A stretch of DNA of 64,000 nucleotides from CAZEVY01 sp964515555 (GCA_964515555.1 CAZEVY010000001.1:1-64000), one strand, 5' to 3'. Counted from the stretch's first letter, positions 18,501 to 26,251 are shown. Notes: a model not told the origin generated them from the sequence alone. Translations and numbers: made by a program.

Positions 18501-19547
18501 CGGCGTTTCGTCGGGGGCCGGCAGGTTGGCCTTGACCTCGGCCACCAGGCGCAGGCCGTCGCTCTGCGTCCATATGTGCGGGATGCGGAAATTCAGCGAA
18601 TGATTGGCGTTGTCGCGCTGCGGCGTGACGACCGCGGTGATCGGCGCGTTGAACGGCTGCAAGGGCGACAGCGGCAGCTCGACGCCGCGATAGAAGCCGC
18701 GCAGCTCCGCCGTCACGCGGTTCTGCTGCGCCGGCCCGCCGGGGACCTGCACGACCTTCGGAAACACGCGCGCCACGGTCGGCTTGCCCTGAATCAACGG
18801 AATCGAATTGCTCCGGTCCTGCACCACCTGCACGACCTCGATGTGATCGAGCGCCAGGTCGGCGGGGACCTCCTCGATGCGGTACATGGCGTCGACGTTC
18901 ATGCCGATGCGGGGATTCGCCGGAGTCGCCCCGCTGGGCGGGACATAGCAGCAGTGGTTGGCGTACACTTCGAGCCGCAGCAGGTCGTCTGTGCTGCCCG
19001 TCAGCCGGTACACGGTCTGCTCGGAGCTCCGCAGGCAGTTGATCGAGAGGTCTCGCCGTGTCGAGGCTCCCGATCCGGACAGGCGGTCCGGGCAGGTTCC
19101 GCGCGGCGTGAGAGCGTACTCCGTGGTGTCGATGAAGGGGACGCCGATCCAGGAGACAGAGGGGCCGGGGACCGCGTAGGCGATGTCCAGGGTGAGCGTC
19201 GCGATTACGGGAAGCGGATCGTCGGAGTAAAAAAACGATCCCGTCTTGCGGCCCTTGATGACCGCCGGAGCGCCGGTGACGCTCAGGGTCGCCCGGACGG
19301 TTCCGCCGGCGCACTCCTGCTGATGCGAGGTCGTGCCGGTCTGGGAGTCCCGGAAGGGAATATCGCCGAAGCCTTGGAGGTCGCATCGGCCGGCGGAGGC
19401 TACACGGAATCCGATGAACACAGCCCGGTGCGTCGGCGGGGCCGGCGGGGCCGGCTGCGCCCACAGCGCGCCGCCGAGCGCCCACAATAGCGCCGCGGCC
19501 GCGACGCAGCGCGGCAACCCCCACCCTCCGACCAGCCAAGCCCTCAT
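15549..19547 (-). CDS. Secreted multidomain metzincin-type metalloprotease
   Basis: A 1332-residue exported protein. After a signal peptide (ALWAQ) and a beta-rich region comes the zinc site HEIAHNLGRRH (around residue 500), the metzincin pattern HExxHxxGxxH, with GYDQLA and YPARTLA before it. Downstream are an Ig-like region (about 690-790), two choice-of-anchor-D/ASPM-SPD-2-Hydin repeats (about 797-1009), a BACON-like domain (CPWSAS...FIRF, about 1010-1105) and a C-terminal concanavalin-like domain. It is probably cell-surface or extracellular. It is the main cargo between two copies of the acyl-CoA dehydrogenase 5' end. Confidence 0.85.
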   Translation of the reverse strand: MRAWLVGGWGLPRCVAAAALLWALGGALWAQPAPPAPPTHRAVFIGFRVASAGRCDLQGFGDIPFRDSQTGTTSHQQECAGGTVRATLSVTGAPAVIKGRKTGSFFYSDDPLPVIATLTLDIAYAVPGPSVSWIGVPFIDTTEYALTPRGTCPDRLSGSGASTRRDLSINCLRSSEQTVYRLTGSTDDLLRLEVYANHCCYVPPSGATPANPRIGMNVDAMYRIEEVPADLALDHIEVVQVVQDRSNSIPLIQGKPTVARVFPKVVQVPGGPAQQNRVTAELRGFYRGVELPLSPLQPFNAPITAVVTPQRDNANHSLNFRIPHIWTQSDGLRLVAEVKANLPAPDETPADNRGEVTVTFRPSPSLSVAWMPICIRSTIPGNPAFCPNLASLARHGLYAEKVFPIAPANFNYTQLLIPQRTYGGLFGNAQFDSYLRRFYDLFASGYDQLAAWVINLLPGFKITGSSDPIWFTADPGKGRVSWQTDWIAVDPLYPARTLAHEIAHNLGRRHTHRADSCGAVDAGSDWPSSFATSNIREPGFDPVRRVIKPSTLFDLMTYCAPRVDNTWISPFTYQKLMESGLKPSAEPSRRLAEGDWIVIGGSARRDGSGGTLTPGIRVQGAGETPPPPTAPTHFIRFFGDAGMLGEQPIALTFRDHQDQDVIFEEEYFSVKTPLPSGTTRIALFAGDAQLASLSPGPATPQVTITSPQNGDVWDGGARTVAWTATDADNDPLTYSVLYSSDSGVNWLPMELDLAEPQFTFDASQIAGGKAVMFRVVVTDGIHTGAAEIGPIEVVQVPKIEIAVERLDLRKAVLLGFHDATLNIVNSGTGPLTVTSIVPSTEEFSILATTPITISAGQTFPLDVRFEPARIGLREARLKIDSTDPARPSVEIVLAGTGLTTPETDLEFLTSEIDFGDVNVGAAVTRPVTILNHGPATSVLNPPALGIGAFSVPGQIGIPAGETRAVNVTFRPTAAGRFAATAVFTTDDPARPTVRIPVAGRGIIPDLPDKVCTYKLGAAAISAGSAAASHSVDVETQEGCPWSASTIFTNFIRFGENPGGTGAGRLTFNLAANSNQSSIATYLIVAGQQLTVVQAGTAARFSDSFARADAEACAVGRADLAFGGTGNHYYVPLFAAPHPSIAGRALRHGGQDYGGVQFSASPNPCAGGAANRGENLGDSLSVQMAVRVPSDASNRVTQAGPYFRSRAAALGETILGTSSAGFWVQLDSTGAVKVKNLANDAVIAQSERVQGFDPSIWHVLEIGATSTILFVTLDGRQVTFANGQPIAPLPAIAANNQGGTGVAFGSEGNRNQIGGQQVKDVIVSAYGSPGSLR

Positions 19548-19589
19548 GGACTGTTCCCGATGCTATCAGAATCGCCAGGCCCGGCTCGG

Positions 19590-19784
19590 CATGATATGTT
19601 GCCCTGGTATGCAATTCGACCTTTCGGAGACGCAGGCGCTCCTCAAGAACTCCGTGCGCGATTTCCTGCGCGCCGAGTGTCCCATGGCCGAGGTGCGCCG
19701 CATCGCCGAAACCGAACACGCCTTCGACGAAGCCCTGTGGAGCAAGATCGCCGCGCAGGGCTGGGCCGGGTTGCTGTTCGCCGA
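19590..19784 (+). repeat. Direct repeat, intact copy (5' end of acyl-CoA dehydrogenase)
   Basis: Partner of 14663-14857; 195 bp, six mismatches, same orientation, 4927 bp apart. The span between holds vapBC and the metzincin gene. Confidence 0.9.
19595..19600 (+). promoter_or_regulatory. -10-like TATGTT box, putative leaderless start
   Basis: TATGTT lies eight bases before the ATG at 19609; no Shine-Dalgarno is present. The same box is kept in the truncated copy at 14668-14673. Confidence 0.4.
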
Positions 19785-20754
19785 GGAGTACGACGGCGGC
19801 GGCATGGGCATGGTGGAAATGGCCGCCGCCATGGAGGAGATGGGCCGCGCACTGCTGCCGGGGCCTTACCTGGCGACCGCGCTCATGGCGGGCGTCGCCA
19901 TCGACGCTTCGGCGAGCGGCGCGCAGAAGCGCCGGTACCTTGCGCCCCTGTGCCGCGGCGAGCTGCGCGCGACGCTGGCGCTCCTCGAATCGAGCGGCTC
20001 CTGGGACCCCGCCGCCGTGGCGATGCCGGCCGTCCGCGACGCCGGCGGTCTGCGGCTCGACGGCCGGAAGATGTTCGTGCAGGACGCGGGCGCCGCCGGC
20101 CTGCTGGTGTGCGCCGCGCGATGCGAGGGCGATCTGACGTTGTGCGCCGTCGACGCCGACGCGCCGGGCGTGGCCGTCGCGCCCCTGGCCGCGATGGATC
20201 TCACGCGTCGGCTCTACGCGGTCGACTTCAACGGCGTGATGGTTCCCGGCGACGCGGTGCTGGCGTCGGGCGATCGCGCGCGTGCCGCCCTCGACCGCGC
20301 GCTCGACGCGGGGGCCTGCGCCCTGAGCGCGGAAATGCTCGGCGGCATGCATCGCCTGCTCGACCTGAGCGTCGAGTACGCCAAGACGCGCAAGCAGTTC
20401 GGCCGGCCCATCGGCCAGTTCCAGGCGGTGCAGCACATGTGCGCCGACATGCTGCTGATGGTGGAGAGCGCGCGCTCGGCGGTCTACTACGCGGCCTACG
20501 CGATCGAGGAGAATCTGCCGGAAGCGCCCCTGGCGGTGTCGATCGCCAAGGCCTACGCCAGCGACTCTTATCGCGAAACCGGCAATCGCGCCATCCAGAT
20601 TCACGGCGGCATGGGCTTCACCTGGGAGAGCGACCTGCACCTTTATTACCGGCGTGCGAAGGCCTCCGAGATCCTGTTCGGCGACGCGACGTATCATCGC
20701 GAGCGCATCGCGCGCCTGACGATCGATGAGCCGAAGGTCCCCGGCCTACAATAG
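19609..20754 (+). CDS. Acyl-CoA dehydrogenase family protein
   Basis: FAD-dependent acyl-CoA dehydrogenase of 381 residues for alpha,beta-dehydrogenation of an acyl-CoA. Domain order is N-terminal helical (MQFDLSETQALLKNSVRDF), middle beta (about 120-220) and C-terminal helical. EYAKTRKQFGRPIGQFQAVQH is cut by the usual flavin/CoA contacts, and QIHGGMGFTWE is the conserved C-terminal signature. The middle domain is shorter and less conserved than in fatty-acid beta-oxidation enzymes, as in steroid or ring-degradation subfamilies; the substrate is unknown. Followed closely by a cytochrome/PQQ operon. Confidence 0.9.
   Translation: MQFDLSETQALLKNSVRDFLRAECPMAEVRRIAETEHAFDEALWSKIAAQGWAGLLFAEEYDGGGMGMVEMAAAMEEMGRALLPGPYLATALMAGVAIDASASGAQKRRYLAPLCRGELRATLALLESSGSWDPAAVAMPAVRDAGGLRLDGRKMFVQDAGAAGLLVCAARCEGDLTLCAVDADAPGVAVAPLAAMDLTRRLYAVDFNGVMVPGDAVLASGDRARAALDRALDAGACALSAEMLGGMHRLLDLSVEYAKTRKQFGRPIGQFQAVQHMCADMLLMVESARSAVYYAAYAIEENLPEAPLAVSIAKAYASDSYRETGNRAIQIHGGMGFTWESDLHLYYRRAKASEILFGDATYHRERIARLTIDEPKVPGLQ
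20747..20752 (+). promoter_or_regulatory. -10-like TACAAT, putative leaderless start
   Basis: TACAAT lies seven bases before the ATG of the cytochrome gene, overlapping the end of the acyl-CoA dehydrogenase gene. GAGGG between them is too close to act as a Shine-Dalgarno. Confidence 0.5.
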
Positions 20755-20759
20755 AGGGC

Positions 20760-21524
20760 ATGCTGCGCGCCGCCTGGTTGATGCTGGCCGCATCGATTCT
20801 GGCGGCGCAGAACCGGCCGGGCGAGAAGCTCTATCTCGTCCACTGCGCCGGATGCCACGGCGACAAGGGGCAAGGCGCGCGAGGCACCGTGCTGGCGGCG
20901 CCGCGATTGAAGTACGCCAACACCGACGAGACGATGCAGCACGTGATCCGGCGCGGCATCGCCGGCACCGAGATGCCGCCGGCGGCGCTCAACGAAAGCG
21001 AAATCCAGCAGGTCGCGGCCTACGTGCGCGAGATGGGACGCACGGCGCCGAACCGGTCGAGCGAAGCCGCCGAACGCGGGCGGCGATTGTACGAGGCCAG
21101 GGGCGGCTGCTCGAAGTGCCACACGGTCGGCGGGCGCGGCGGGACCATCGGGCCGGACCTGGGCGACGTGGGCGTGCGCCGCAACGCCGAGTATCTCCGC
21201 CGCGCGCTGACGGACCCGGAGGCCGACGTCGCCGAGAATTTTCAGCAGTACCGATGGGTGACGCATCTGCCGGACAGCTTCCTGGTAGTGCGACTCGAGA
21301 CGCGCGACGGGCGGAAAATGACGGCGGTGCGCCTCAACGAGGACGCCTTCTCGGTGCAGGTGCGCGACCTCGACGGCAAGGTCCACTCGTTCTTTAAGGA
21401 CGAGCTGAAGGAGTTTCGCAAGGAGTGGGGCAAGTCGCTGATGCCGTCGTTTCGCGACAAGTTCACCGACGCGGAGCTGAGCGACCTGGCGGCATACCTG
21501 TTGTCATTGCGAGGCGGACTGTGA
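20760..21524 (+). CDS. Di-haem cytochrome c
   Basis: Periplasmic electron carrier of 254 residues. A signal peptide (ASILAAQ) is followed by two class-I cytochrome c domains with CAGCH (near residue 29) and CSKCH (near residue 120), each with a downstream Met-containing region (GTEMPP for the first). A C-terminal extension (about 165-254) is beta-rich. Its TGA overlaps the GTG of the PQQ dehydrogenase, so it is almost certainly that enzyme's electron acceptor. Confidence 0.92.
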   Translation: MLRAAWLMLAASILAAQNRPGEKLYLVHCAGCHGDKGQGARGTVLAAPRLKYANTDETMQHVIRRGIAGTEMPPAALNESEIQQVAAYVREMGRTAPNRSSEAAERGRRLYEARGGCSKCHTVGGRGGTIGPDLGDVGVRRNAEYLRRALTDPEADVAENFQQYRWVTHLPDSFLVVRLETRDGRKMTAVRLNEDAFSVQVRDLDGKVHSFFKDELKEFRKEWGKSLMPSFRDKFTDAELSDLAAYLLSLRGGL

Positions 21525-23131
21525 ATCGAGTACCGGCCGGCGCGCCGATCGCCGCGCTGACGGCCGCGCTGATCGCTTCTCTGACATGGCCGCTCGCCGC
21601 GCAGGTCCCCTACGAGCGCATCGCCGCCGCCGCCCGCGAACCGGGCGCCTGGCTCACCTACAGCGGCGACTACAACGGACGCCGCTTCTCGGCGCTCGAC
21701 CAGATCACGACGGAGAACGTCGCGCGATTGCGTCCCGTGTGGGTCTACCAGACCTCGGACCTCAACAAGTTCGAGGCGACTCCGCTGGTGGCCGACGGCA
21801 TCGTCTACATCTCGGAGCCGCCCAATCGCGCCTCGGCGCTCGATGCGCGCACCGGCCGCCCGATCTGGCAGTACAACCGCAACCTGCCGGGCGACATCCG
21901 CCCCTGCTGCGGCCGCGTCAACCGCGGTCTCGCGATCCTGGGCGATACGCTCTACATGGGCACGCTCGACGCGCACCTGGTGGCGCTCGACGCGCGCACC
22001 GGCCGCGTGCGCTGGGACGTTACGGTGGCCGATCATCGCGCCGCCTACGCGATGACGGCGGCCCCGCTGGCGCTGAAGGACGCGATCGTCGCCGGCATGG
22101 CGGGCGGCGAGTACGGCGTGCGCGGCTTCCTCGACGCCTACCACCCCGCCACCGGCGCGCGCCTGTGGCGCTTCTGGACCACGCCCGGTCCGGGCGAGTT
22201 CGGCAACGAGACCTGGAAGGGCGAAAGCTGGAAGACGGGCGGCGCGGCCACCTGGGTCACGGGGTCGTACGACCCGGCGCTGAATCTCGTGTATTGGGGC
22301 ACGGGCAATCCGGGCCCCGACTACAACGGCGACGAGCGCGAGGGCGACAATCTGTTCTCCTGCTCGCTGATCGCGCTGGATGCATCGACCGGCCGCCGCA
22401 AGTGGCACTTCCAGTTCACGCCGCACGACGTCAACGACTGGGACTCGAATCATGTACCGGTGCTGATCGACGAGGTGTTCCGGGGCGCGCCCCGCAAGCT
22501 GATCGCGACGGCGAATCGCAACGGCTTCTACTACGTGCTCGACCGCGAATCGGGCGAGTTCCTTCTCGGCAAGGCGTACGCGAAGCAGACCTGGGCGAAA
22601 GGTCTCGACGATCTCGGGCGTCCCATCCGCGTGCCGGAGACGGCGCCGACGCGCGAGGGCCGCGTGCTCTATCCGGGGATGCACGGCGGCACCAACTGGT
22701 TCAGCCCGAGCTACAGCCCCTCGACGAAGCTGTTCTACGTCGGCACGCGTGAGGAAGGCACGACGTTCTACAAGGAGAACATGCCGCACGAGCCGGGCCG
22801 CTGGTTTGCGGGGGGCGGCATCCGCGGGATACCGAAGGTGGAGCCGACCGGGTCGATCCGCGCTCTCCAGGCGCTGACCGGCGAACTCGCCTGGGAGTTT
22901 CCGCTGCGGCAGCCGCCGTGGGGCGGGTTGATGTCGACGGCCGGCGGGTTGGTGTTTTCTGGGTCGAGCGAGGGGTGGATCTTCGCGCTGGACGCGCGGT
23001 CGGGGAAGCCGCTGTGGCGATTTCCGGGAGGGGCGCCGGTGTTCGGCACGCCCATGAGTTTCCTGGTGGACGGGAAGCAGCACGTGGCGATCGCGGCGGG
23101 CAACGCGCTGTTCGCCTTCGCGCTGGAGTGA
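21521..23131 (+). CDS. PQQ-dependent dehydrogenase (quinoprotein)
   Basis: Periplasmic eight-bladed propeller enzyme of 536 residues that oxidises an alcohol or sugar with PQQ. It has a signal peptide (TWPLAAQ), repeated W-motifs such as ALDARTGRPIWQY, the adjacent-cysteine segment RPCCGRVNRG (vicinal disulfide over PQQ), GGAATWVTGSYDP, WGTGNPGPDYNGD and the catalytic-Asp region HDVNDWDSN. Propeller motifs recur near the C-terminus. The GTG start overlaps the cytochrome stop; an upstream ATG at 21425 would remove the N-terminal signal peptide. Substrate unknown. Confidence 0.92.
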   Translation: MNRVPAGAPIAALTAALIASLTWPLAAQVPYERIAAAAREPGAWLTYSGDYNGRRFSALDQITTENVARLRPVWVYQTSDLNKFEATPLVADGIVYISEPPNRASALDARTGRPIWQYNRNLPGDIRPCCGRVNRGLAILGDTLYMGTLDAHLVALDARTGRVRWDVTVADHRAAYAMTAAPLALKDAIVAGMAGGEYGVRGFLDAYHPATGARLWRFWTTPGPGEFGNETWKGESWKTGGAATWVTGSYDPALNLVYWGTGNPGPDYNGDEREGDNLFSCSLIALDASTGRRKWHFQFTPHDVNDWDSNHVPVLIDEVFRGAPRKLIATANRNGFYYVLDRESGEFLLGKAYAKQTWAKGLDDLGRPIRVPETAPTREGRVLYPGMHGGTNWFSPSYSPSTKLFYVGTREEGTTFYKENMPHEPGRWFAGGGIRGIPKVEPTGSIRALQALTGELAWEFPLRQPPWGGLMSTAGGLVFSGSSEGWIFALDARSGKPLWRFPGGAPVFGTPMSFLVDGKQHVAIAAGNALFAFALE

Positions 23132-23154
23132 GGCGTCAGCTCCCTGCGGCCCGG

Positions 23155-23574
23155 TTACGGAGGTGGTTTCGTCCCGGGTCTCGTGACGTGATTGCGCACC
23201 GCGGCGCCGGCGACAAACGACGCCGTCGCGAAATTCGCCGCCGCGGCGTAAGGCTCGGCCCGCGGCTGGCGCCGCAGGATCAGCCACTGGGCCGCAATCG
23301 CCGCTCCGCCGACTCCGCACTTGATCGCCACTCCGCGCCCGTCGAAGCGTCCGCCGGGGCCGCGCAGCAGCGGATTCGCCTCCGGCCGTCCGAGGGAGGT
23401 GTGCACGTCGGCGGCGGCGGCGCCGAGCAGTGCGGCGACGCTGACCCGCCACAAAGAGCGGCGCTTCTCCTCGGCCCCCAGGGGACCGCAGAGCATCAAC
23501 GCTATCAATGAGGCCGCCAGTTTCACTTTCGTGCCGTCGCCGTCTGCCCGGTTAAGGTGTGTGGTCTGGTCCAT
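23155..23574 (-). CDS. Small membrane protein, DUF5658-like
   Basis: Predicted inner-membrane protein of 139 residues with three hydrophobic segments. The motif D-x3-T-x2-G-x2-E-x-NPL (DVHTSLGRPEANPL) is typical of small DUF5658-like proteins of unknown role. ATG 23574 gives a hydrophilic start; GTG 23526 would place the signal-like helix at the N-terminus and may be the true start. It is convergent with the PQQ gene and divergent from the sulfatase gene. Confidence 0.6.
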   Translation of the reverse strand: MDQTTHLNRADGDGTKVKLAASLIALMLCGPLGAEEKRRSLWRVSVAALLGAAAADVHTSLGRPEANPLLRGPGGRFDGRGVAIKCGVGGAAIAAQWLILRRQPRAEPYAAAANFATASFVAGAAVRNHVTRPGTKPPP

Positions 23575-23664
23575 TATGCGGGCGCCGGAGACCGAATCGA
23601 ACGCGGATTCTTCCGGGAAGTTACTGGCCGTACGACTAGTACAACGTGCCACAAACGGGACCGC

Positions 23665-23670
23665 TACAAT
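23665..23670 (+). promoter_or_regulatory. -10-like TACAAT, putative leaderless start
   Basis: TACAAT is six bases before the ATG of the sulfatase-fold gene at 23677; no Shine-Dalgarno is present. Confidence 0.5.
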
Positions 23671-23676
23671 TGGGCG

Positions 23677-25155
23677 ATGCCATCCCTCAGCCGCCGGAGC
23701 GTGCTCGGTGCCGCCGCGGCCATGCCGTCGATCGCCCAGGAGGGGCAGGCGTCCGCCGAGCGGCTGAACCTCATCGTCATCGTCGTGGACACCTGGGGCG
23801 CGAACTGGCTCGGCTGCTACGGCAACGGCGGCATCCGGACGCCGCACGTCGACGCGCTGGCGCGGCGGTCGGCGCGATTCCTCCAGGCGCACGCCGAGGC
23901 GCTGCCGACCATTCCCGCGCGCCGCGCGCTCTACACGGGACGCCGCATATTCCCTTCCGAGCTGATTCATCAACCCGACGACGGCGTCCGCATTCGCGGC
24001 TGGCACCAGCTCTTCGCCGAGGACATCACGATGGCCGAGCGCCTCACCGCCGCCGGCTACACCACCGCGATCGTCAGCGACGTCTACCATCAGTTCAAGC
24101 CCGGCAAGAACTTCCATCGCGGCTTCGACTCCTGGACCTGGATTCGCGGGCAGGAGTCCGACCGCGTCGAGAGCGGCCCCCGCAAGGGCATCGACCTGTC
24201 GCGCTTTCTGCACGCCTCGCAGACGCCGCCGGTGAACTGGAAGGGCGGCGTGCCGCAGTATCTGCGCAACCGGCGGAGCTGGAAGACGGAGGAGGACTGG
24301 TTCGCGCCGCGCGTGTTCCGCGAGGCCGCGCGCTGGCTGGGTTCGAACGTCGAGGAGAACCAGCCGTTCTATCTGCACATCGAATCCTTCACGCCGCACG
24401 AGTTCTGGGATCCGCCGCGCGACTGGTACCGGCAGTATATGAAGTCGGCGTACAACGGCCCCTGGCTGCTCTCTCCGCCGGCGACGACGGCGAAGATGTC
24501 GGCGGTGGACCTGGAGCACGTCCGCGCGCTTTACGCGGGGCTGGTGAGCTTCACCGATTCGTGCATCGGGAAACTGATGGCGCGCGTCGAGCAGCTCGGC
24601 CTGATGAAGAATACGCTGATCGTGTTCCTCTCCGATCACGGCGCCATGATGGGCGAGCAGGGGCAGGTACGCAAGGCCGAGCAGCGGCTGCGGACGCAGG
24701 TCACGCGCGTCCCGCTGATGTTCTACCATCCGGCGAAGCCCTGGGCGGGACGCGCCATCGACGGTTTCGTGCAGCACACCGACGTGATGCCGACGGTGCT
24801 GGACCTGCTCGGCGTGGCGGCGCCGAATCGGGTGACCGGCGAAAGCCTGGTCCCGCTGCTCGAATCCGGCGAGGCCTCGCGGCGTCCGGCGATCGTCACC
24901 GGCTGGGGCGAGCACGCCGCCGTGCGCACGCCGGAGTGGCTGTACGTCGCGCGCTGGAGTCCGGGCGGGTCGTTCGAGGAGCTCTACGATGTGGCGCGCG
25001 ATCCGCTGGAGCTGGCCAACGTGGCCTCGTCGAACGAAGCGCTCTGCCGGCAGTTCCGGCTGCGGCTGAAGCGCCACGTGGACAACGGCTGGGGAGTGAC
25101 GCGCGGGTCGTTCTCCGAGACGGTGGCGTCGGTGGTGCCCGCCACCGGCGGCTGA
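23677..25155 (+). CDS. Exported sulfatase-fold (alkaline phosphatase superfamily) hydrolase
   Basis: A 492-residue enzyme with a Tat-like signal (SRRSVLGAAAA). Metal-binding segments are DTWGANWLGCYGN at the N-terminus and FLSDHGAMMGEQG late in the chain. The nucleophile region reads LPTIPARRALYTGR. Sulfatases need C/S-x-P-x-R for formylglycine, whereas here Thr78 occupies that place, as in phospho-transferring relatives such as LtaS. It may therefore be a phosphatase, phosphodiesterase or formylglycine-independent hydrolase. A longer upstream frame (23557) lacks the signal peptide and was rejected. Its TGA overlaps the ATG of the LytTR gene. Confidence 0.85.
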   Translation: MPSLSRRSVLGAAAAMPSIAQEGQASAERLNLIVIVVDTWGANWLGCYGNGGIRTPHVDALARRSARFLQAHAEALPTIPARRALYTGRRIFPSELIHQPDDGVRIRGWHQLFAEDITMAERLTAAGYTTAIVSDVYHQFKPGKNFHRGFDSWTWIRGQESDRVESGPRKGIDLSRFLHASQTPPVNWKGGVPQYLRNRRSWKTEEDWFAPRVFREAARWLGSNVEENQPFYLHIESFTPHEFWDPPRDWYRQYMKSAYNGPWLLSPPATTAKMSAVDLEHVRALYAGLVSFTDSCIGKLMARVEQLGLMKNTLIVFLSDHGAMMGEQGQVRKAEQRLRTQVTRVPLMFYHPAKPWAGRAIDGFVQHTDVMPTVLDLLGVAAPNRVTGESLVPLLESGEASRRPAIVTGWGEHAAVRTPEWLYVARWSPGGSFEELYDVARDPLELANVASSNEALCRQFRLRLKRHVDNGWGVTRGSFSETVASVVPATGG

Positions 25156-25862
25156 TGCGGACCCTGATCGTCGACGACGAGCCCATCGCGCGCCAGGTGC
25201 TGCGCGAGCTGCTGGAGGAGTTCCCCTTCGTCGCCATCGCGGGGGAGGCGGCTTCAGGGGCCGGCGCTCTGGAGCAGATTCACCGGCATCGTCCGGACCT
25301 CGTGCTGCTCGACATGCAGATGCCGGGCCTGGACGGGCTGGCGGTGGTGAGGTCGCTGCGCGGGGCGCGGTTGCCGCTGATCGTGTTCGTCACGGCTTAT
25401 CGCGAGTACGCGGTCAGCGCCTTCGAGGTGGAGGCGGTGGACTACCTGCTGAAGCCGGTGCGCAGGGAACGGCTGGCGGCGGCGCTGGAGAAGGCGCGCG
25501 GGATGGTGCAGCGGATGCCGGAGGCGGCGCCCTCGCCGCCGAGGAAGGTGGTGGGCCGGTCGGGCGAGGATTTCTACATGCTCGATCCGTCGGAGGTGGT
25601 GGTGTTCGCCGCCGAGGGCGACACCGTGTACGTGGTGACGCCGGGGCGCCGGTACGTGGCGCCGCACTCGCTGCGGGAGCTGGAGAAGCGATTAGGGGCC
25701 CCGTTTCGGCGAATTCACCGGAAAACGATCATCAATACGGATCATATCCGGAAGATTTCGCCGCTGAGCAGCCGGAGATGGCTGTTAAAGATGTCGAACG
25801 GGATGGAGGCCGTGGTCAGCAAGCGCCTGGCGGGCCTGATTCGCGAGGAGATGAAGGGGTGA
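25155..25862 (+). CDS. LytTR-family response regulator
   Basis: Cytosolic DNA-binding regulator, 235 residues. The receiver domain (1-120) has the acidic pair in VDDEP, the phospho-acceptor Asp in LVLLDMQMPGLDG, a Thr in FVTAY and Lys in LLKPV. The C-terminal LytTR domain (about 135-235) carries FRRIHRKTIINTDHI. No histidine kinase is encoded nearby. One-base overlap with the sulfatase-fold gene (TGATG) implies co-translation, an unusual pairing. Confidence 0.92.
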   Translation: MRTLIVDDEPIARQVLRELLEEFPFVAIAGEAASGAGALEQIHRHRPDLVLLDMQMPGLDGLAVVRSLRGARLPLIVFVTAYREYAVSAFEVEAVDYLLKPVRRERLAAALEKARGMVQRMPEAAPSPPRKVVGRSGEDFYMLDPSEVVVFAAEGDTVYVVTPGRRYVAPHSLRELEKRLGAPFRRIHRKTIINTDHIRKISPLSSRRWLLKMSNGMEAVVSKRLAGLIREEMKG

Positions 25863-25867
25863 GGACT

Positions 25868-26081
25868 CAGCCGGCCTTGCGAAGCTCGACGTAAGCGACC
25901 GCCGTGTGCGGCTCGGGAATCGGCTCGCCGTCTTCGCGCAGGCCGTCGAGGTGCAGTTCGATGGCCTCCCGGATGTCACGCTCGATCTCCTCGACGGTCC
26001 GGCCGGTCGTGATGCATCCGGGCAGGTCCGGAACATAGGCGGAGAGGTCCCCCCGTGCTCGATGACGACAGCGTACTTCGT
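25868..26081 (-). pseudogene. hicB antitoxin relic (start lost, frameshifted)
   Basis: The minus strand encodes KYAVVIEHGG, then after a frame change DLSAYVPDLPGC, TVEEIERDIREAI and HTAVAYVELRKAG, a textbook HicB. One base is missing at a run of six C (26049-26054); seven would restore the frame. At the start position AAAGGA (26088-26093) stands six bases before ACG instead of ATG. Two independent lesions indicate a dead antitoxin, although the homopolymer lesion alone could be a sequencing error. Confidence 0.75.
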
Positions 26082-26087
26082 GGCTTG

Positions 26088-26140
26088 TCCTTTAGCTGGG
26101 CCTGGATCAGGACACTCTTCAGGGTATCAGGGTGAAGGTC
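26088..26140 (-). pseudogene. hicA toxin C-terminal relic
   Basis: Directly upstream of the hicB relic, minus-strand codons read DLHPDTLKSVLIQAQLK, matching the C-terminal helix of HicA. The toxin's N-terminal half, including the catalytic His region, is absent. The remaining bases to 26237 are G+C-rich without a recognised feature. Confidence 0.55.
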
Positions 26141-26237
26141 TCTCGCTCCGCCCGCCCGCCCGCCGAATCCCACGCGCGATCCGAGCACGCCCGGCTACTA
26201 AAGCCCAGGCGACCCGGCGGTCCGTGTCCCATCCTGC

Positions 26238-26243
26238 TATGAT
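26238..26243 (+). promoter_or_regulatory. -10-like TATGAT, putative leaderless start
   Basis: TATGAT lies eight bases before the ATG of the second PQQ dehydrogenase; no Shine-Dalgarno is seen. Confidence 0.4.
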
Positions 26244-26251
26244 TTGAGACC

